Origin: Guadua angustifolia
Lineage: Eukaryota > Streptophyta > Magnoliopsida > Poales > Poaceae
Assembly: GCA_036346375.1 (NCBI GenBank)
Contig: CM070517.1
Coordinates: 15,355,161 to 15,419,160 of the forward strand
Direction of reading: 5' to 3'
DNA: 64,000 bases
Program-made: the position numbers and the translations under genes
Notes under the pieces: generated by a model
What the model was told of the DNA's origin: nothing
The model's input: only the letters and a program-made list of their open reading frames with translations
Database searches by the model: none
In this document: piece by piece, positions 34,700-47,924 of the stretch
How the letters are laid out: every line of letters begins with the position of its first letter
How positions within the stretch are numbered: the first letter of the stretch is position 1

Positions 34700-35785
34700 G
34701 TTGAGTTGGGGCACAAGCTTCTCAACGTGAGGCGAGAGCATCTGGCTCTAACTCTGGGAAATCATCACCATCATCTCGGCCCTTAGGTGCTCCTCATGTA
34801 CCATCATCTCCTCCTCACGTGCCATCATCTCCCTTATCTTCTCCTTGATCTCCTCCCTCAACTGCTCCCTGAGCGTGTCCTTGAGGCGCTCCGCGTGTGC
34901 CTCCCATGATCTTGATCTAGCACTCACAGTGTCATCTTGGAAGTAGGACTTCTTTGTATGCCCCACCCCTGTGGCAAGCACCTGGCTCTTATGGTCGAGC
35001 TTCCCGACCGCAGACGACAGGATGTCCTTCGACCCTTGGCTCTGAAAAGTTCTCTACACTTTCTGCTGGTTTACCTCCTCCTACAATAAGCGAGTATGAA
35101 TTAGATCTGAAATACAACAAGTTGAGTTAACTGCAATGTACTAAGTTAGATGTCTTACGATGGTGGAAATGATGTGCGTGGTAGCTGGGTTTGCAACTAC
35201 AAACTGCCCGTCAACAGTTTTCTTTATCCTCGCTAATACCTAGTTGCGTGCCTGCTCCTCACATATGTGGGAGTAAGGCATAGCCATCGCAAAGTTTGCG
35301 CACTTCTCGGCTAGTCGTGCCCACTCTGCCTTCTTACCCTCATAACCGCCTATACCGAGGTGGTGCAGGTGCATGTTATGCATCTAGTTAGCGGTGTTCC
35401 TCTCTCTCAGCTGCTTTGCCTCAGGTGTATCCTTCATCCTCGTGAACTTCTCCTAAACATGAGGAGTCACGAATAGATACCTCTCGAATGGTGTATGGCT
35501 TTCTAGCATGTACTCACTATACATGAGGACCTTAAACTACCTCAAGGCTACACCCATTCTCTTTAAGGTGTACCGCCTAGTATTGCTTTCATTTTCCTCC
35601 TCTATAATCCATTTGCCCTTAATCTCGTCCCATAGCCGATTCTTCTACTCAGCACTGACTTCCTTTTTCCAATCCTTAACCGTTATGGGCACTCTTTCCC
35701 TCAACAATTGGTTGAGGAGTGACTAGTATCGCCCCTTATACTTGGAAGGACCTATGCAGACCCTTGTGGCATTGAAGTGCAGAAC
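34700..35785 (-). pseudogene. CACTA second gene (TNPA/Ptta-En-Spm-like), broken
   Basis: Read on the minus strand from 35785 there is a product like the Ptta/En/Spm plant transposase-associated protein: CIGPSKYKGRY, then DWKK...NRLWDEIKGKW, then ESHTPFERYLFVTPHV, KAEWARLAEKCANFAM and CEEQARN. The end, near 34750-34980, is a charged coiled-coil (REQLREEIKEKIREMM), also typical. At least six in-frame stops occur, mostly TAG where Trp or Gln is expected. The gene's 5' end is cut by a solo LTR at 35786. In intact elements this protein binds the subterminal repeats. Confidence 0.7.
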
Positions 35786-38661
35786 TGCATCGAGGGTGCA
35801 ATTTAATGCGTCGTTGCCCGCATTGAAGTCCCCGCAAACCGCCGCACCTTCTGGTCAATTCTAGCACGTCGAGGCGCCCTTGTCTGCCTGCGGTTGCTCA
35901 CCGCAGTCCCCGAACCGTTCTGCTGCTCGTTCCACCACCGCCGGTCCGCTTCCACCGATGCTGCGTCGATCAAGCCGCCGTGTGTCGCCGGAGCCGCCAT
36001 CTAGCGTCGTCGCCGTGGTCATCTTCCTCATCTCTGGTAAGCCCACGCTGCCGCCCTGCCATTGTTTCTCGTGAGCTTCATTGGCCGTTGGATCATTTGT
36101 GTGCCGCCCAGATTCCACAACATCTGCGCCATCTGCTTCACCGTCGCAGTCGTTGGATCTCCAATCAAAGCCCCCGATCAAGCCACGTCGCCGCATCAAC
36201 AGTAAACAACTCCTTCACCCCTCACCGTTAGATTTTAAACGTACGATGTAGATTGCATCGCGTGTAATTGTGTTAGCACAGATCTCAGCCGTTAGGTCTT
36301 AATTGTAGGGTTCTAGTTGCACCGCGTTGAATCATTGCTGTCAGCCGTTAGATCCGCATTGGTCGTTTCCGATTGTGCCGCGTGTTGCGCCGTCGCTTGG
36401 CTTGCCATCGCCGTCCGATCTGGATCCAGTGGTCGTAGTGTAGCCATGCGTTAAGCCCACAGTAAACCAGAGCCGCTTCACACCAGTTAATCTCAACTAT
36501 TCATTTTGAATCGCACGAATGAGATTGCACCGAGTTTTCGTCAATTGTGTAGCGCCGCGTGTCACACTGTGATTGGGTCACGTGTCGCCGCTAACGCCAT
36601 GGCTTGCACCATCTGGCACACAAGCATAATGTTGCCGATCAACGGTGGACCGAGGCTGAGCTGTGGACCGAGTCTGTAGACCACGACACGTGTCACCTGC
36701 TGATTGGGCCACATGTCTGGTGACGTCAACAGTGATGTCATAATTAATTTTCGGTAGAAAAGTATTTTAGCCGAAATTAGAAATTTATGCTGACGTCAGC
36801 ATGATGTCATAAATATGAATTTCCCGTATAAAAATAATTCGGATAAATCGAAATTTCTGATTTTTTGTGTTTTCCATTTATTTTAATCTTTGAATGGCTA
36901 TATCTTTTGCATCCGAACTCCGATTTAGGTTATTCTAGTCTCTAAAAAATTTAAAATTGTGCTCTATTTACTGGAGAATTTTATTTAATTTTTGGAGTTG
37001 ATTTTTCTCTCTATTTTGGCTATTTATTACTTTCTCTCTCGTTACGCGTAGACGTTGAGTTGCCCGGTGAGTTTGTTTTCAAGGAAGCAACACTTGACCA
37101 AGTTTCAGAGCAGGATCTAGAACTCTTCAAAGGCAAGTCGTGCTTTGATCATGTTGAACCTATGCTTTAAACATTATGTTGTTTCAATATACTACATGAT
37201 ATTTCAATTATCTATTGTTTTCCATATATTGGGAGTAGCCAATGACCTACTTGAATTACATCCACCTTGCCATGTCGTATGTCTTAACTCATTTGTCACC
37301 CTAAAATAGTTTAATGTTAATTGGTAGCTATAATTGCTAATGTGGGTAGTTAGAATGTAAGTAGTATGCTTAGCCATGCAACGAGACGTCATTTTATGTG
37401 CAAATGATTAATCTTGCTTAATGATTATGGAACATGTGCTTTAACTTGTGTGTTGGGCTTTGTCACACAATGTTGGTATTGTTGATCGCACGTGGTGCAT
37501 GGTAAATCAACTGGGGTGGTAAAATGATTTAGACCGAGGCAAGTGGCATATTTTTGTGTGGGCCAATGTGGCACGTGGGTGGTCGCATTTGTCTTTTATG
37601 ATAATTGTGGTTTATAATTATGATGATTTTTAGTTAGTCTTGCTTTGGTCAATTAAGGACTTGATCTTGCAAGAATTTGAACTGAGTCATTCATACAACC
37701 ACAAATCTGGTATGGGACAGACTTAGCTGATTAATTTGTTGAGTCTAAACTTTGGTTCTATTGTGGTGGTGTGAGGCCCGGGTAGTAGTAACCGGTCCTC
37801 GTACAGGTTGGCTCACATGGCGCAAGACAGGGGCCTAGTGTGGTAACCAGTCCCACCAGTGTTGAGACCTTAGCGAATAGTACTGGGTTTAGATTGGCAT
37901 TGGAAAGGCTTGTTATGATCACTCGCCTTTGTGGTGTATGATTAGATCCTGTGGATAAAGTGTATAACCTCTGCAGAGTGTAAAACCTATTCGAATAGCC
38001 GTGCTCGCGGTATTGATCATCGCTCAATGATTACAGTCAAGGGTTAGATTTTATCAAACAAGTGTGGGAATGGGATGACGAACTGAGGAAATAGGTTGTG
38101 AATTGGTTATTGGAAACAAATGTAAAAGTTATTATTGTTATTATGTGTTTTACTATTTTTTCAATCTATTTATGCTATTCTTTCACAAATGCTGTTTATG
38201 CCAAGTAACCTTGTAGCCTATCCTTTGTACTAAGCCATGCATATAGTATATAGGCTTGCATTCTGTGCACAGCTTGTTGAGTGTTTTATGTACTCACCCC
38301 TTGCAACAACACATCATCAGTTGGAGAAGAAGCAACACCTACTTTTAAGGAGGAGTTCCGTGAGGAGGCGAACAACTAGGGTGCGAACCTTGTCAGTTAC
38401 CTGTGGCAGTTGAAGGGTTTCTACGCTTTTGGTTATTTCCGCTGTTATTTATTTACTTTTTGCTTTAGCCCTGCATGGTGTATTTATGTAAGGTGGATCA
38501 TAAGGCCGTTTAACAGTTATACTTAACTTGATGAAGTCTATATTATATTGTCACTGAGTATGATTATGATATTATCTATGTTGAGCCTGTGTGCACTAGC
38601 ATGATCCTGAACTAGTGCGGAATACATAGAGAGTTCGGATTTGCATATTCGGGTCCCGACA
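35786..38661 (+). mobile_element. Solo LTR, Gypsy-like, inside the TNPA-like pseudogene
   Basis: AGAAC flanks both sides (35781-35785 and 38662-38666) and the DNA between runs from TGCATCGAGG to GGGTCCCGACA. The content looks like a grass Gypsy LTR: GC-rich leader-like DNA (35820-36640), then AT-rich DNA, ending in the tail block 38270-38661. No coding region and no second copy are seen. The coding resemblance of the neighbour stops at the left boundary. The left terminus is inferred mainly from the duplication. Confidence 0.6.
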
Positions 38662-38666
38662 AGAAC

Positions 38667-38984
38667 CTACGGCGTTCTCCTTGTGGCCCCTTTGTTCGGT
38701 CCTCGAGCCTTCATCACCTTACTCGGCCCCTCAACATTTCGAACCGTGCTCAGTCCCTCAGCAGCACCTTCTACTCTGTCTGGCGATGAGCCGATGCTCT
38801 CTAATTGTGATATTTTGAGTATTTTTATCTAACATAGTCATATATTTGACATGAGAGAAAACAGTTCATAGCTATTATGTGCACTTGACAATAATTCATA
38901 TAAAGCAACAGATGAACGGATAATTCATAGCATTTAATTGTTCTAACGAAAAGTCTATTTGTTGACCAAGTAAAGACATACCAA
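38667..38984. other. CACTA-region DNA right of the solo LTR
   Basis: It probably continues the interrupted TNPA-like gene or its leader, since the solo LTR duplication joins them, but I recognise no protein motif here. Confidence 0.35.
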
Positions 38985-39355
38985 CGATGACTCCTATTCT
39001 CTAAATAGGTTTGGTCCTAATCCCATCCGAAGATATGTAGTTCGAGCAAGTTCGTAAGCCATTGTACAACTCTAGAGAAAATTTCGGCAACATCTCCTCG
39101 CTGTTCTCTAGATACACGTCTCGATAACAGGCTAAGAGGGGTGTGTATCCAGAGAACACTAGGGAGACGCTACTGAAATCTACTCTAGAGTTGTACAACA
39201 TCTCAGAAACTTGCCCGAACAACATATCCTCATACTATCCAAAAAACATAGACAATTCGAGACTGCTTGCTTATAAATATGCCATTTTGATTGGCATATT
39301 TATAAATAAGCACCCTCGAACAGGAGACATAGATTCTGTAGCCTAAACTCTAACG
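38985..39355. repeat. Fold-back repeat, copy A
   Basis: It is about 370 bp, with imperfect inverted halves around 39125 (TGTACAACTCTAGAG left, CTCTAGAGTTGTACA right). A second copy in the same orientation lies at 53162-53539. Both begin CGATGACTCCTA and end near CTAAACTCTA. Confidence 0.75.
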
Positions 39356-39607
39356 TTGATTATATTACAAAAAAAGACATTAAAGAAAACTCATAAACAA
39401 AATTAGTGTTCTAACATAGCTTAAAAAATATATATAAAGCAAGCAAAAATGGCTTGAATAGAAATACCTTAGATAGAAGCATACCAAGATAACTAGCATA
39501 AACAGAGAATAATTGTACTCAAGAACACTAGAATAATTGTACCAAGCAAGTAAAAAACTTAGTCATGGCTTAGATTATTTACTTTTGTTACTGGTTAACA
39601 AGACAAT

Positions 39608-40192
39608 ATGTGTCGGCGTATTTCGCTGGACAAGGCCCCGTCAATGGACAAGGTTGACTACTCCTAGGATGGAGGTTAGGGTTCGGTAGAGGGCGTCTTC
39701 GCGGTTGGAAACCCTAATGACTCTCACGCGAGGGATTCCGGGGATCAACAAATTAAGAAACACAACAATATACCCAGGTTCAGGCCCCCCGCGTGGGTAA
39801 CAGCTCTACATTCTACTAGATCTTTGTTGATGAAGTGTGGAGGCGATTACAAGGGTTCTCTCAGTTTGTTCTGCTCTTTTTTCGCTAAGTCTTTCCAACT
39901 CTTAGTCTGGAATCGGATCCCCTTCCCCATGCACCAGAGCTCCCTTATATAGAGTGGGCAGGCTCAAGCAGGTAGGAAGGTGACATCATACTAATCTATG
40001 ACTCATTAATTACACCCATCACTGTGGTCTTATCACACCGACCCATGACTCATTTATTACACCCATCGTTGTAGCCTTGTCCTTCAAGCTTCATTTAATG
40101 CCGTTGTGTGGCTTCGCCCGGTCCGCTTGGGATGTGACGTTCCTGTGACGGGTTCCTGCGACATTATTCAGCTGTTCAATGACATATATCTA
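39608..40192 (-). mobile_element. Solo LTR (Gypsy-like), minus strand
   Basis: The plus strand starts near TGTCGGCGTATTTCGC and ends near GACATATATCTAACA. On the minus strand a TATA box (CTATATAAGGGAG, from about 39957 to 39944) shows its promoter direction. ACAAT occurs on both sides (39603-39607 and 40193-40197) and may be the target duplication, though the ends would then not be exactly TG...CA. There is no internal region or partner LTR. Confidence 0.6.
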
Positions 40193-40562
40193 ACAATTGC
40201 AAATTAAAATACTATAGCACACATACGTAGCAGCAAACCACAATCTGAATAATGTGTCTATTTCTATGCAACAGCTTAGCTCTAATAGAAATATCTAAAA
40301 TCAAGCTTGTCTATTCTAGCCAAACTATTCTCAAAAAGAAAAGTTTCATGAATAACAGAAATATATTTCCTACAAGATAAATGCAATCATAAATCCAACC
40401 ATCAGAATGACACTACACCATCATACTACTTTGTTCTTGCAATCTAAAATGAATTTGAGAGGGTCACTAGCAGCCAAATTTAAACTGATGCAAGACCATA
40501 TGCTTTTATCAAGTTTGGTATAGTTCCTGAGCTCACCTGGAAACAACTTTAGGAATATGTGT

Positions 40563-43500
40563 CTAAACAAAGAAGGCGAAATATTTGGTGAAAACCACCA
40601 ATTCCATGAAAACTCCGTGGAAACCACCTGTAGAAGTTTTGAAAAATTCTCAAAAAATTACCATATGTAGGGGAGGTGAACCTGTACAATCTTGCAAAAT
40701 TTGAAGTTGAAACTAATCGCATTTGAAAGATATGAAAAAGACAAACAGCAAAAAGAATAGTGCCAAAACAGTAAAAATTACTATTCATGCTGACATTGTC
40801 TTTTTCATATCTTTCAAATGCGATTGAGTTTCAACTTCAAATTTTGTAGGATTGTAGAGGTTCACCTCCCCTACATGTGATAATTTTTTGAGAATTTTTC
40901 AAAACTTCTACAGGTGGTTTCCACGGAGTTTTCATGGAATTGGTGGTTTTCACCAAATATTTCGCCAACAAAGAATTCATCATCCAATTCTTGTCCTACA
41001 AATTCGATAGTAGCAACATGGCCATTATCAATGTAGGCCTCGTCGTCTTCGTCATCCTCTAATTCTAAATCACATGGCTCCTCATCTCGGCATTCTGCAT
41101 GTGCCTTTTCAATCACAGAAGCATCACCGCTTACCCCTTCCATGTCAGACCTACTCCAAGTTGTCATATCTTCATGTGTGTGTGCTACATCCATGTCTGC
41201 CATCCCCACGTCCAATGAGTCAACATCAATTTCACCCTCATTGTCTCGATCTGGTGGACCGGGCATGGTGAATAGATTTCTAGGTTTCATTCTTACAACA
41301 GTGGACCAATTTGGATTCTTCGTTCCTTTCACATAAAACACCAGCTCAGCCTGAGTCCCAAGAATATAAGGATCATCTAAATATCGAAATCGAGTTGTGT
41401 CAATATCAATAATTCCATATTGATCCTTTTTGAACCCTTTACCTTTATTTTTATTGGCAAGAGGCACATCGCATCACCACATCAAACAAAGACGACCTCC
41501 TTTTCATTTGGAAATTCTATGGAGATGATTTTTTTCACCACACCATACCAATCAATATTGCCAGTGCTCTCATCGCCTTTCACAACAACACCACTGTTTT
41601 GTGTACTCAGGTTGTTCTCTATAAAATATGTCCGAAATAGAAAGCCATTGATGAAGCAGTGGTTGTAAACACGTGCCCGATGGTCAGGTCCTTGAGCAAG
41701 GTCGAACAAAATACCACTTATTGTTCCTTCTTCATAGAGTTCATTGACCTACGCAAAAGTAGAAATTTCTACATTAATGGTATTATTTGACAACAGATAC
41801 AAATTTCCATTATAAAACTATGTAGTCACCTTGCGCTCAAACCACCCTACAAATTGATCTTTGTGCCGCTTTTCAACATTCCGTGGATTACTCCTTTGGA
41901 GTTCATTCATATGCTCACTGTAGAGAAGGAAAAAATAGGGCTTTAGTAAAATAATAATGCATACATAAAGTAAAGTATATTTACATCTTACTTGCTTACT
42001 TGACCCATGTAGTGGCTTCATCACAGTTTGTTAATATGTAGTGCCTAATCCGCTGCATCTCATACCTAGAAAGTGACTCGATAGTAAATTCTTTCTTAGT
42101 GCAGTCAATCTTTCAAAATATGCTTAGCCCAGATGGAGGTTCATTCACTGCTGTGCTTCATGCCGCTCTGGATGATTAAGCTTGGTATCCACGTCCTCAA
42201 AGAAGCGAGAGCAAAATGTCATGCACTCCTCCGATATATATCCCTCGGCAATTGAACCTTCAGGGCAGGCTTTGTTGCAAACATAGCCTTTAAGCGTGTG
42301 TAGATATCTCTCAATTGGATACATCCATCTATAGCACACAGGCCCGCCATATTTTGCCTCTTCAACAAGATGAACCGGCAAATGCATCATGATATCAAAA
42401 AAAGCTGGTGGGAAGATCATCTCAAGCCGACATAGGGTTTCTCTAATTGAATTGCTCATATTTTCTAAATCTTCCACACTCAGCTCCTTTGAACATATGG
42501 CATTGAAGAACCTACTAAGCTGAATCAATGGGATAAGAACATTTTCTGGTAATATGTTACGTACTGCTATAGGCAAAAGTTTCTGGAATATAACATGGCA
42601 GTCATGAGTTTTGAGTCCTAACACCTTACACCCCTTCACATCCACGCATCTCTTGATATTGGAGGCGTAGCCATCTGGCATCTTCACTCCTTCTAGGAAT
42701 TTGCATAAATATGTCTTCTCATCCTTGCCCAAAAAGTACAGCGTTGCTGGCAAAGTGTACTTATCATTCTTGATTAAAGGATGCTGATCCTTCCTGATCC
42801 CCAGATGTTGCATATCCAGCCGAGCCTTCTCGCTATCCTTAGATTTACCCTCTATGTCAAGCAAAGTACCCAATATGCTGTCACAGATGTTTTTCTCAAT
42901 GTGCATCACATCCAGATTATGTCTGATAAGCAGATCTTTCCAGTAGGGTAGTTCAAAAAGTATACTTTTCTTCCTCCAATTGTGCCATCTATTTTCTTCT
43001 TCACGCTGCTTCCTCTTATTTGACTTCTTCCCAAATGCCACTTGCTCAAAACTTTCAAATCACAGCAGCACTGAGCACCGGCCGGTGGCACCGAGCATCC
43101 CTAGTCTCAACCTTGTTATTGAAGCTAATCTTGTTCCGGCACCACTTGTGGTTCGAAGGTAAAACCGGCGATGGCCCAAGTAGCAATGCTTAGACCCAAA
43201 TTTCAACCACAAGTACTAAGTATCCTTGTGGCAGCATGGACATGCAAACTTGCCTTTTGTGCTCCAACCAGAGAGCATCCCATATGCTGGAAAGTCATTA
43301 ATTGTCCATAACAGGATTGCACGCAAAGTGAAACTCCTCTTCACATTTGCATCCCATGTCTCAACACCATGAACCCAAAGCTCTTTTAGCTCATCGATCA
43401 GCGGCTGCAAATATACATCAATGTTGTTTCCTGGCGACTTTGGCCCTAGTATCAGCATTGACATAATCCAAAACGGTTGTTTCAAACACAACCAAGGAGG

Positions 43501-44552
43501 CAAGTTGTAAGGGATTAGGATCACAGGCCATATGGTATATGTAACATTTAACATCCCAAATGGATTGAAGCCATCAGAAGCAAGACCCAACCTAACATTG
43601 CGAGGATCCAATGAAAATTCTGGATACTTGTTATCTATGTGCTTCCATGCCACGGAGTCAGCAGGGTGCCGCATTTTTCCATCGCGGGCTAGTCCTTCCT
43701 TATGCCATCGCATTTGTTAAGATGTGGACTCTGTCATATATAAGCTTTGCAAATGAGGAATAACAGGGAAATACCGTAGGATTTTACATGGAACACGCTT
43801 CTTGGCTGAACCATTACCACTCGCCTCATCCTTGTCAGCGGAAGTAGCCGTTTTCCATCTAGACTCACCACATGTTGGACACGTATCCATGTCCAAAAAT
43901 TCGTTTCGAAATAGCACACAATCATTGACACATGCGTGTATCTTTTGGTAGTCGAGGCCAAGATCACAAACAACCTTTCGTACCTTGTCCAAAGTGTCTG
44001 GAATGCAGTGGCCTTCAGGGAGCATAAGTGAGAACAGGTGAAGTATGGCCGCTAAAGCACTGTTACTCATACCAAACATGCACTTGATCAGAAAGAGCCT
44101 GACAATGAAAGATATCTTAGTAGCCTCCTTGCAATCTGGGTACAATTCCCTCTCAACCTCTTTTAACAATTCAAAGAATTTCTTAGCACGTTCATTTGGC
44201 TCTTCATTACTACCTATGATGTCTCCATTTATAGCACCCCTGATCAGTGTGGAAACCAGATCATTGATAGAAGCACCATCGCTCACAGCCAAGTCCTTCG
44301 ATGTTGTCCTCATCTCAATCGTCACTATGGTCTTCCCTTCGATGAAACTTTCATCAAACCCTCCGTAATCAAATGGCTTTGGACCTCGGATCGCGTTACA
44401 TTTACATGTTACAAAGATCTTGAACAAGGACATGGAGCAATTTCTCCTTTAGAGGTGCTTCCAAATGTACTTTCCATAAATTCTTTGAATCCTTGTTGCC
44501 ACTCATCTAATGCCTTATCCATGTGCATCCAACTCCTATCATCATGTGCCAT
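40563..44552 (-). pseudogene. CACTA transposase TNP2, copy 1
   Basis: The start is the ATG at 44552 (MAHDDRSWMHMDKALDEW, the transposase-associated domain). Then come the TNP2 N-terminus (HACVNDCVLFRNEFLDMDTC near 43950-43880), the TNP2 core (LDVMHIEKNICDSILGTLLD near 42920-42860), DUF4218 (MMHLPVHLVEEAKYGGPVCY near 42400-42330) and DUF4216 (DIDTTRFRYLDDPY, 41400-41360), ending in an acidic tail. Breaks: frameshift near 44410, TAA at 43717-43719, TAG at 43216-43218, frameshifts near 43150 and 43060, another near 42150, and a stop near 42115. Introns fall near 42005-41930 and 41820-41750. Without the hairpin MITE the frame would have ended DDEFFV then TAG (40563-40565). It once encoded the nuclear transposase of a CACTA element. 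Confidence 0.88.
40575..40966. mobile_element. Mutator-type hairpin MITE with 9-bp target duplication
   Basis: Nearly the whole 392-bp element is one inverted repeat: arms 40575-40744 and 40796-40966, loop about 51 bp, termini GGCGAAATATTTGG and CCAAATATTTCGCC. It is flanked by AACAAAGAA on both sides (40566-40574 and 40967-40975), the 9-bp duplication typical of Mutator-like elements. It lies at the last codon of the TNP2 pseudogene. Confidence 0.88.
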
Positions 44553-46083
44553 GCTTCCAAGGCTTATCAATCAGCATGCAAGAAATTACTCACAAACTGT
44601 CTAGCTGCTTCCTGCACGAAAGCTTTGCATTTAATAAGCAGCATAACTGAATTCTAAGTATATACAATCAAGGTTCTACAATGTCTAAATTGTAAAAATA
44701 TATAAGGAGAAGATCCAGTTTTCTCATCCAATATCAACTATCATAGGTGTACAGGGAACTCCAAAGGAAATCATTATAATTGGCAATCTTAAACAACTAA
44801 CAAAGTTACATGTATAATGTGGCTAACTAGCAACAAAAGGAAATTCTTGCTGACTCACCAGAATGATAGCAATAGTAGAAAAGAGGCAAGAAGCAATATC
44901 TGTGGACTAGCTGCAAAATAATGAGAATGCACAACTCTTAGATGATTAGAAAACAACATAAGAGAAAGCAATATTCTATGATATCATGTTATTTACCATA
45001 CTATGTAACATTATTACAAAGAACGATATTATTACAAAGAACGATCACCGATATTATAAAAAGCGATTGTTGAGAAAACATTATTGAAGTGAATGTGGAG
45101 TCAAATATGGAAATGATTTTACCAATCGCACAAGTAAAACCCTATATCATAATAGCAGTAATCGTAAACCCTATATCACAAGTTAAACTCATAATTTTGA
45201 AATAGAAGTTTTATAATTAAAGAGTGTAACATGATAAATTCATTGAGCATCTTGGAGGCAGAATGTTGCCATCTCCCTCCTCTTTCATCCCACGCCGCCC
45301 TTCACTTATGTAAGAACTAAACAGCACGAAGTAGCTTTCTAGACCAAACAACAAATTGGCATCTCAACAACTTTTATGGGTGCTTGCATTTCAAAAAGAA
45401 ACCGACGAAGCTGGAAGGTGTGACCGGGGTATCCAATTCATTGGTCACTTTGCTCGATCTGCCCTACAAGCTGCCTTTCACTATCAATCCACATACCGCA
45501 CCACTAGCACCAACGATCCGGCATGACTTAAGTATGCAATGCTTTCCTCGCCCATTTGTATAAGCTAACTAAAAAATTATGTGTTCCAACTTTTTCTCCC
45601 AACAATCCATTGAGCTTAATCGACCGCACTGCTCCAGATCTTTTTCCCCAGCTAAATCACCGGTCCACTCCAGTTTTTAATGTAAGGTCCTTTGTTGAAC
45701 TATTTCAAAACTAGGCAGAGCATTTGATTGTCCTAATCTTTAGGTAGTTTAACATATCTCATGCCAACTCTTTTGATTTCTAGTTCTTGTAGCTTTGTTA
45801 TTTTTCCTTTCTCAAGCAAATGATAAAATAAATATAGATATGTATTTAGTTACTTCTGAGTGGTTACTTATGCTTTCTTGCAATGGTGTTCCCACATGGC
45901 GGTACTTCAGTTTATTTAGACAACAATTTTAATGCTTTCTACACAACAATTCTTACTTGTCTTTCAGCTACACTACATCAGATGGTTATCAATAGTAAGA
46001 GCTAGCTGCAATCTTAGTATCCTACCAACCAATCACCAACTCAATACCAATCGAAGCACAGATCTGAAGGTAGATGCAACAAT
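44553..46083. other. Upstream region of TNP2 copy 1, no gene
   Basis: AT-rich DNA, probably 5' intron or leader of the CACTA transcript. A short duplication (ATTATTACAAAGAACGAT twice near 45010-45046) is the only pattern I see. Confidence 0.4.
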
Positions 46084-46389
46084 TTACCAAAAAAATCTAA
46101 TCAGGAGAGGAGGATCTGGAACCTGACCTCGAAGGAGAAGAAGGGAGCGTCGAGAGTCAGCACTAGAACCGGAGGCGGGGCGGTGCTGGAACCAAAGGCG
46201 GGGGCGGCACTGGAATGTCGCCAGCAAAGGGGAGAATGGAGGCGGGGCGGCGTTGAGGTCCGGTCTGGGCGGCGGGGAAAGGAGGCGGCGACATCGGTGA
46301 GATCCGGTCGGGGCGACGCTAGGGAACGGAGCCGGCGAAGGTGAGATCCGGTCGGGGCGGCGGGGAGGCGATTCATGGCAGTGAGTTCT

Positions 46390-46545
46390 TGACGCAATGC
46401 GGGGAGACAAAGGGGAATGGAGCGGGGCGAAGGGGAATGGAGTGAGGCGGGGAGGCGAAGGGGAATGGAGCGATGTGTGGAGGCAACGAGGAATGGGGAG
46501 GCGAAGGGGAATGGAGCGAGGCGGGGAGGCGAAGGCGTGGCGGAG
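46390..46545. repeat. GC-rich minisatellite (AGGCGAAGGGGAATGGAGCG units)
   Basis: About six imperfect copies of a roughly 20-30-bp unit lie inside a GC-rich block (46110-46560). The block has an open frame on the minus strand rich in Pro, Arg and Ser, which looks like composition, not a protein. It may be the leader exon region of the CACTA transcript; a GT donor candidate lies near 46127. Confidence 0.6.
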
Positions 46546-46559
46546 ACGGGAATCGTTCC

Positions 46560-47924
46560 CGCTCGCATGCACCGGGCCTGGCTGCGCGGATGCACCAAAA
46601 ATTTGCATCTCTAGCGGGCCTGGCTGAGGGGAGAAAATTGCATCACTTGAGCCAGGCTATGATACATATACAGGCAACCAAACAACCTTCAAATAACTAG
46701 ATTCTGTATCCACAGATGCAAAAATCTGTGCATGCAGACAACCAAACAACCCCTTTGTTTCGAATCCGAATCCATATCCGGAAAAAACTATCCGAATCCA
46801 TATCCGATATAAAAAAATAACCGGACATCCAAAATTACGCTCCGAATTGTATCCGAATTTATACAGACGGACGGATGGTCGGAAATTATCCTCTCCTTTT
46901 GCACCCCTAGTCGTCAAGCTTTACATGGGAGGGAGAACAAGAATACTAATCCGAGAGCAACAAGCCTAGAACCCTAAGGCGGCGCCGGTCGGCGGCGACT
47001 CCTAGAAGAGAGCGAAGGACTGGATGAGAAGAGATGCAATGCGGAGAAGTGGTCAAGCAAACGCTTCGTGGGCTGTAGGCCAGGCGCCACTTAACTACTT
47101 AAGTGGGTAGTGGGTGTCTATTTTGCAATTTAAGTAGGCTAAAATTAGTGGATAAGTGGGCATCCCACGATCACTTTCATGTCTAGGTTCTAGATGCTTG
47201 CTCGCTGCTATCCTTACCCAATGACGGAAGCACTTGCAAAAGGAATCTGCAAAGCATGCAGGAGTTTTTACAAATGAACTTAAACAGAGTAACCGCAAAT
47301 CATTGTTCTGAATCTGAACAACAACAAATTACAGTTTGTACACTTTAGTTTGAGCAAGAGATAAATAACCACAACAAAATTTTCATTCTACAGCAAAATC
47401 CTACAATTCATACTCAGGTAGCAAGCCTAAGGCGCGTATCCAACGGAAGTAAGCTTAATACAAAAAATCAGGGGAAAATTCGAGAGATTTTGCGTGAGAA
47501 TGTGAATGACTTACGAAACTATGAAAGCAGATGTGTTGAGGCTCTTCGGGGGACTGCAGTGATCGGAACCGCCGATGGGCCTCTGGCAGAAGCGGTGGCA
47601 GCGTGCAGGCGCCCATCCACCACACAGATAGTCAGAGATTGATCCACCACTTGCCACTTGAGAGGCGCCGAGAACAACAGGTCATCGTGCCGCTCCCCTA
47701 TGGCTCGAAACACGCTGTCAGGAGCGCTGGCCGCCAGTAGGGTGCGCTAGCGCTGGCCCCTAGCTGGAGGCGAAGGTGGCAGAAAAAACACGATGGGGGC
47801 TCAGGCCAGGCAAGCAGCCCGCGCATCGCAGGTGTAGAATAGAGACAAGAACCCAAGAGAAGAAGAACATGGGCTGGGCTGAATCTACAGGATTCGTCCA
47901 ATACATGTCATGACCCATATGTAG
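46560..47924. other. MITE-like and unclassified DNA, no gene
   Basis: CAACCAAACAACC occurs at about 46675 and 46740, the right-end look of hAT-type MITEs, but I cannot find full elements. 46760-46910 has repeated TATCCGAATCC/ATCCGATAT words and ends near GCACCCCTAG, another MITE-like unit. 47519-47800 is GC-rich without a recognisable protein. Confidence 0.35.

Noticed and set aside
40411..40436. CACTACACCATCATAC as a possible CACTA terminus
   Set aside because: It has no subterminal repeats and does not match the termini at 33150 or 48229.
46084..46608. Pro/Arg/Ser-rich open frame of 174 residues
   Set aside because: It is a by-product of a GC-rich minisatellite; several frames on both strands are open over the same bases.
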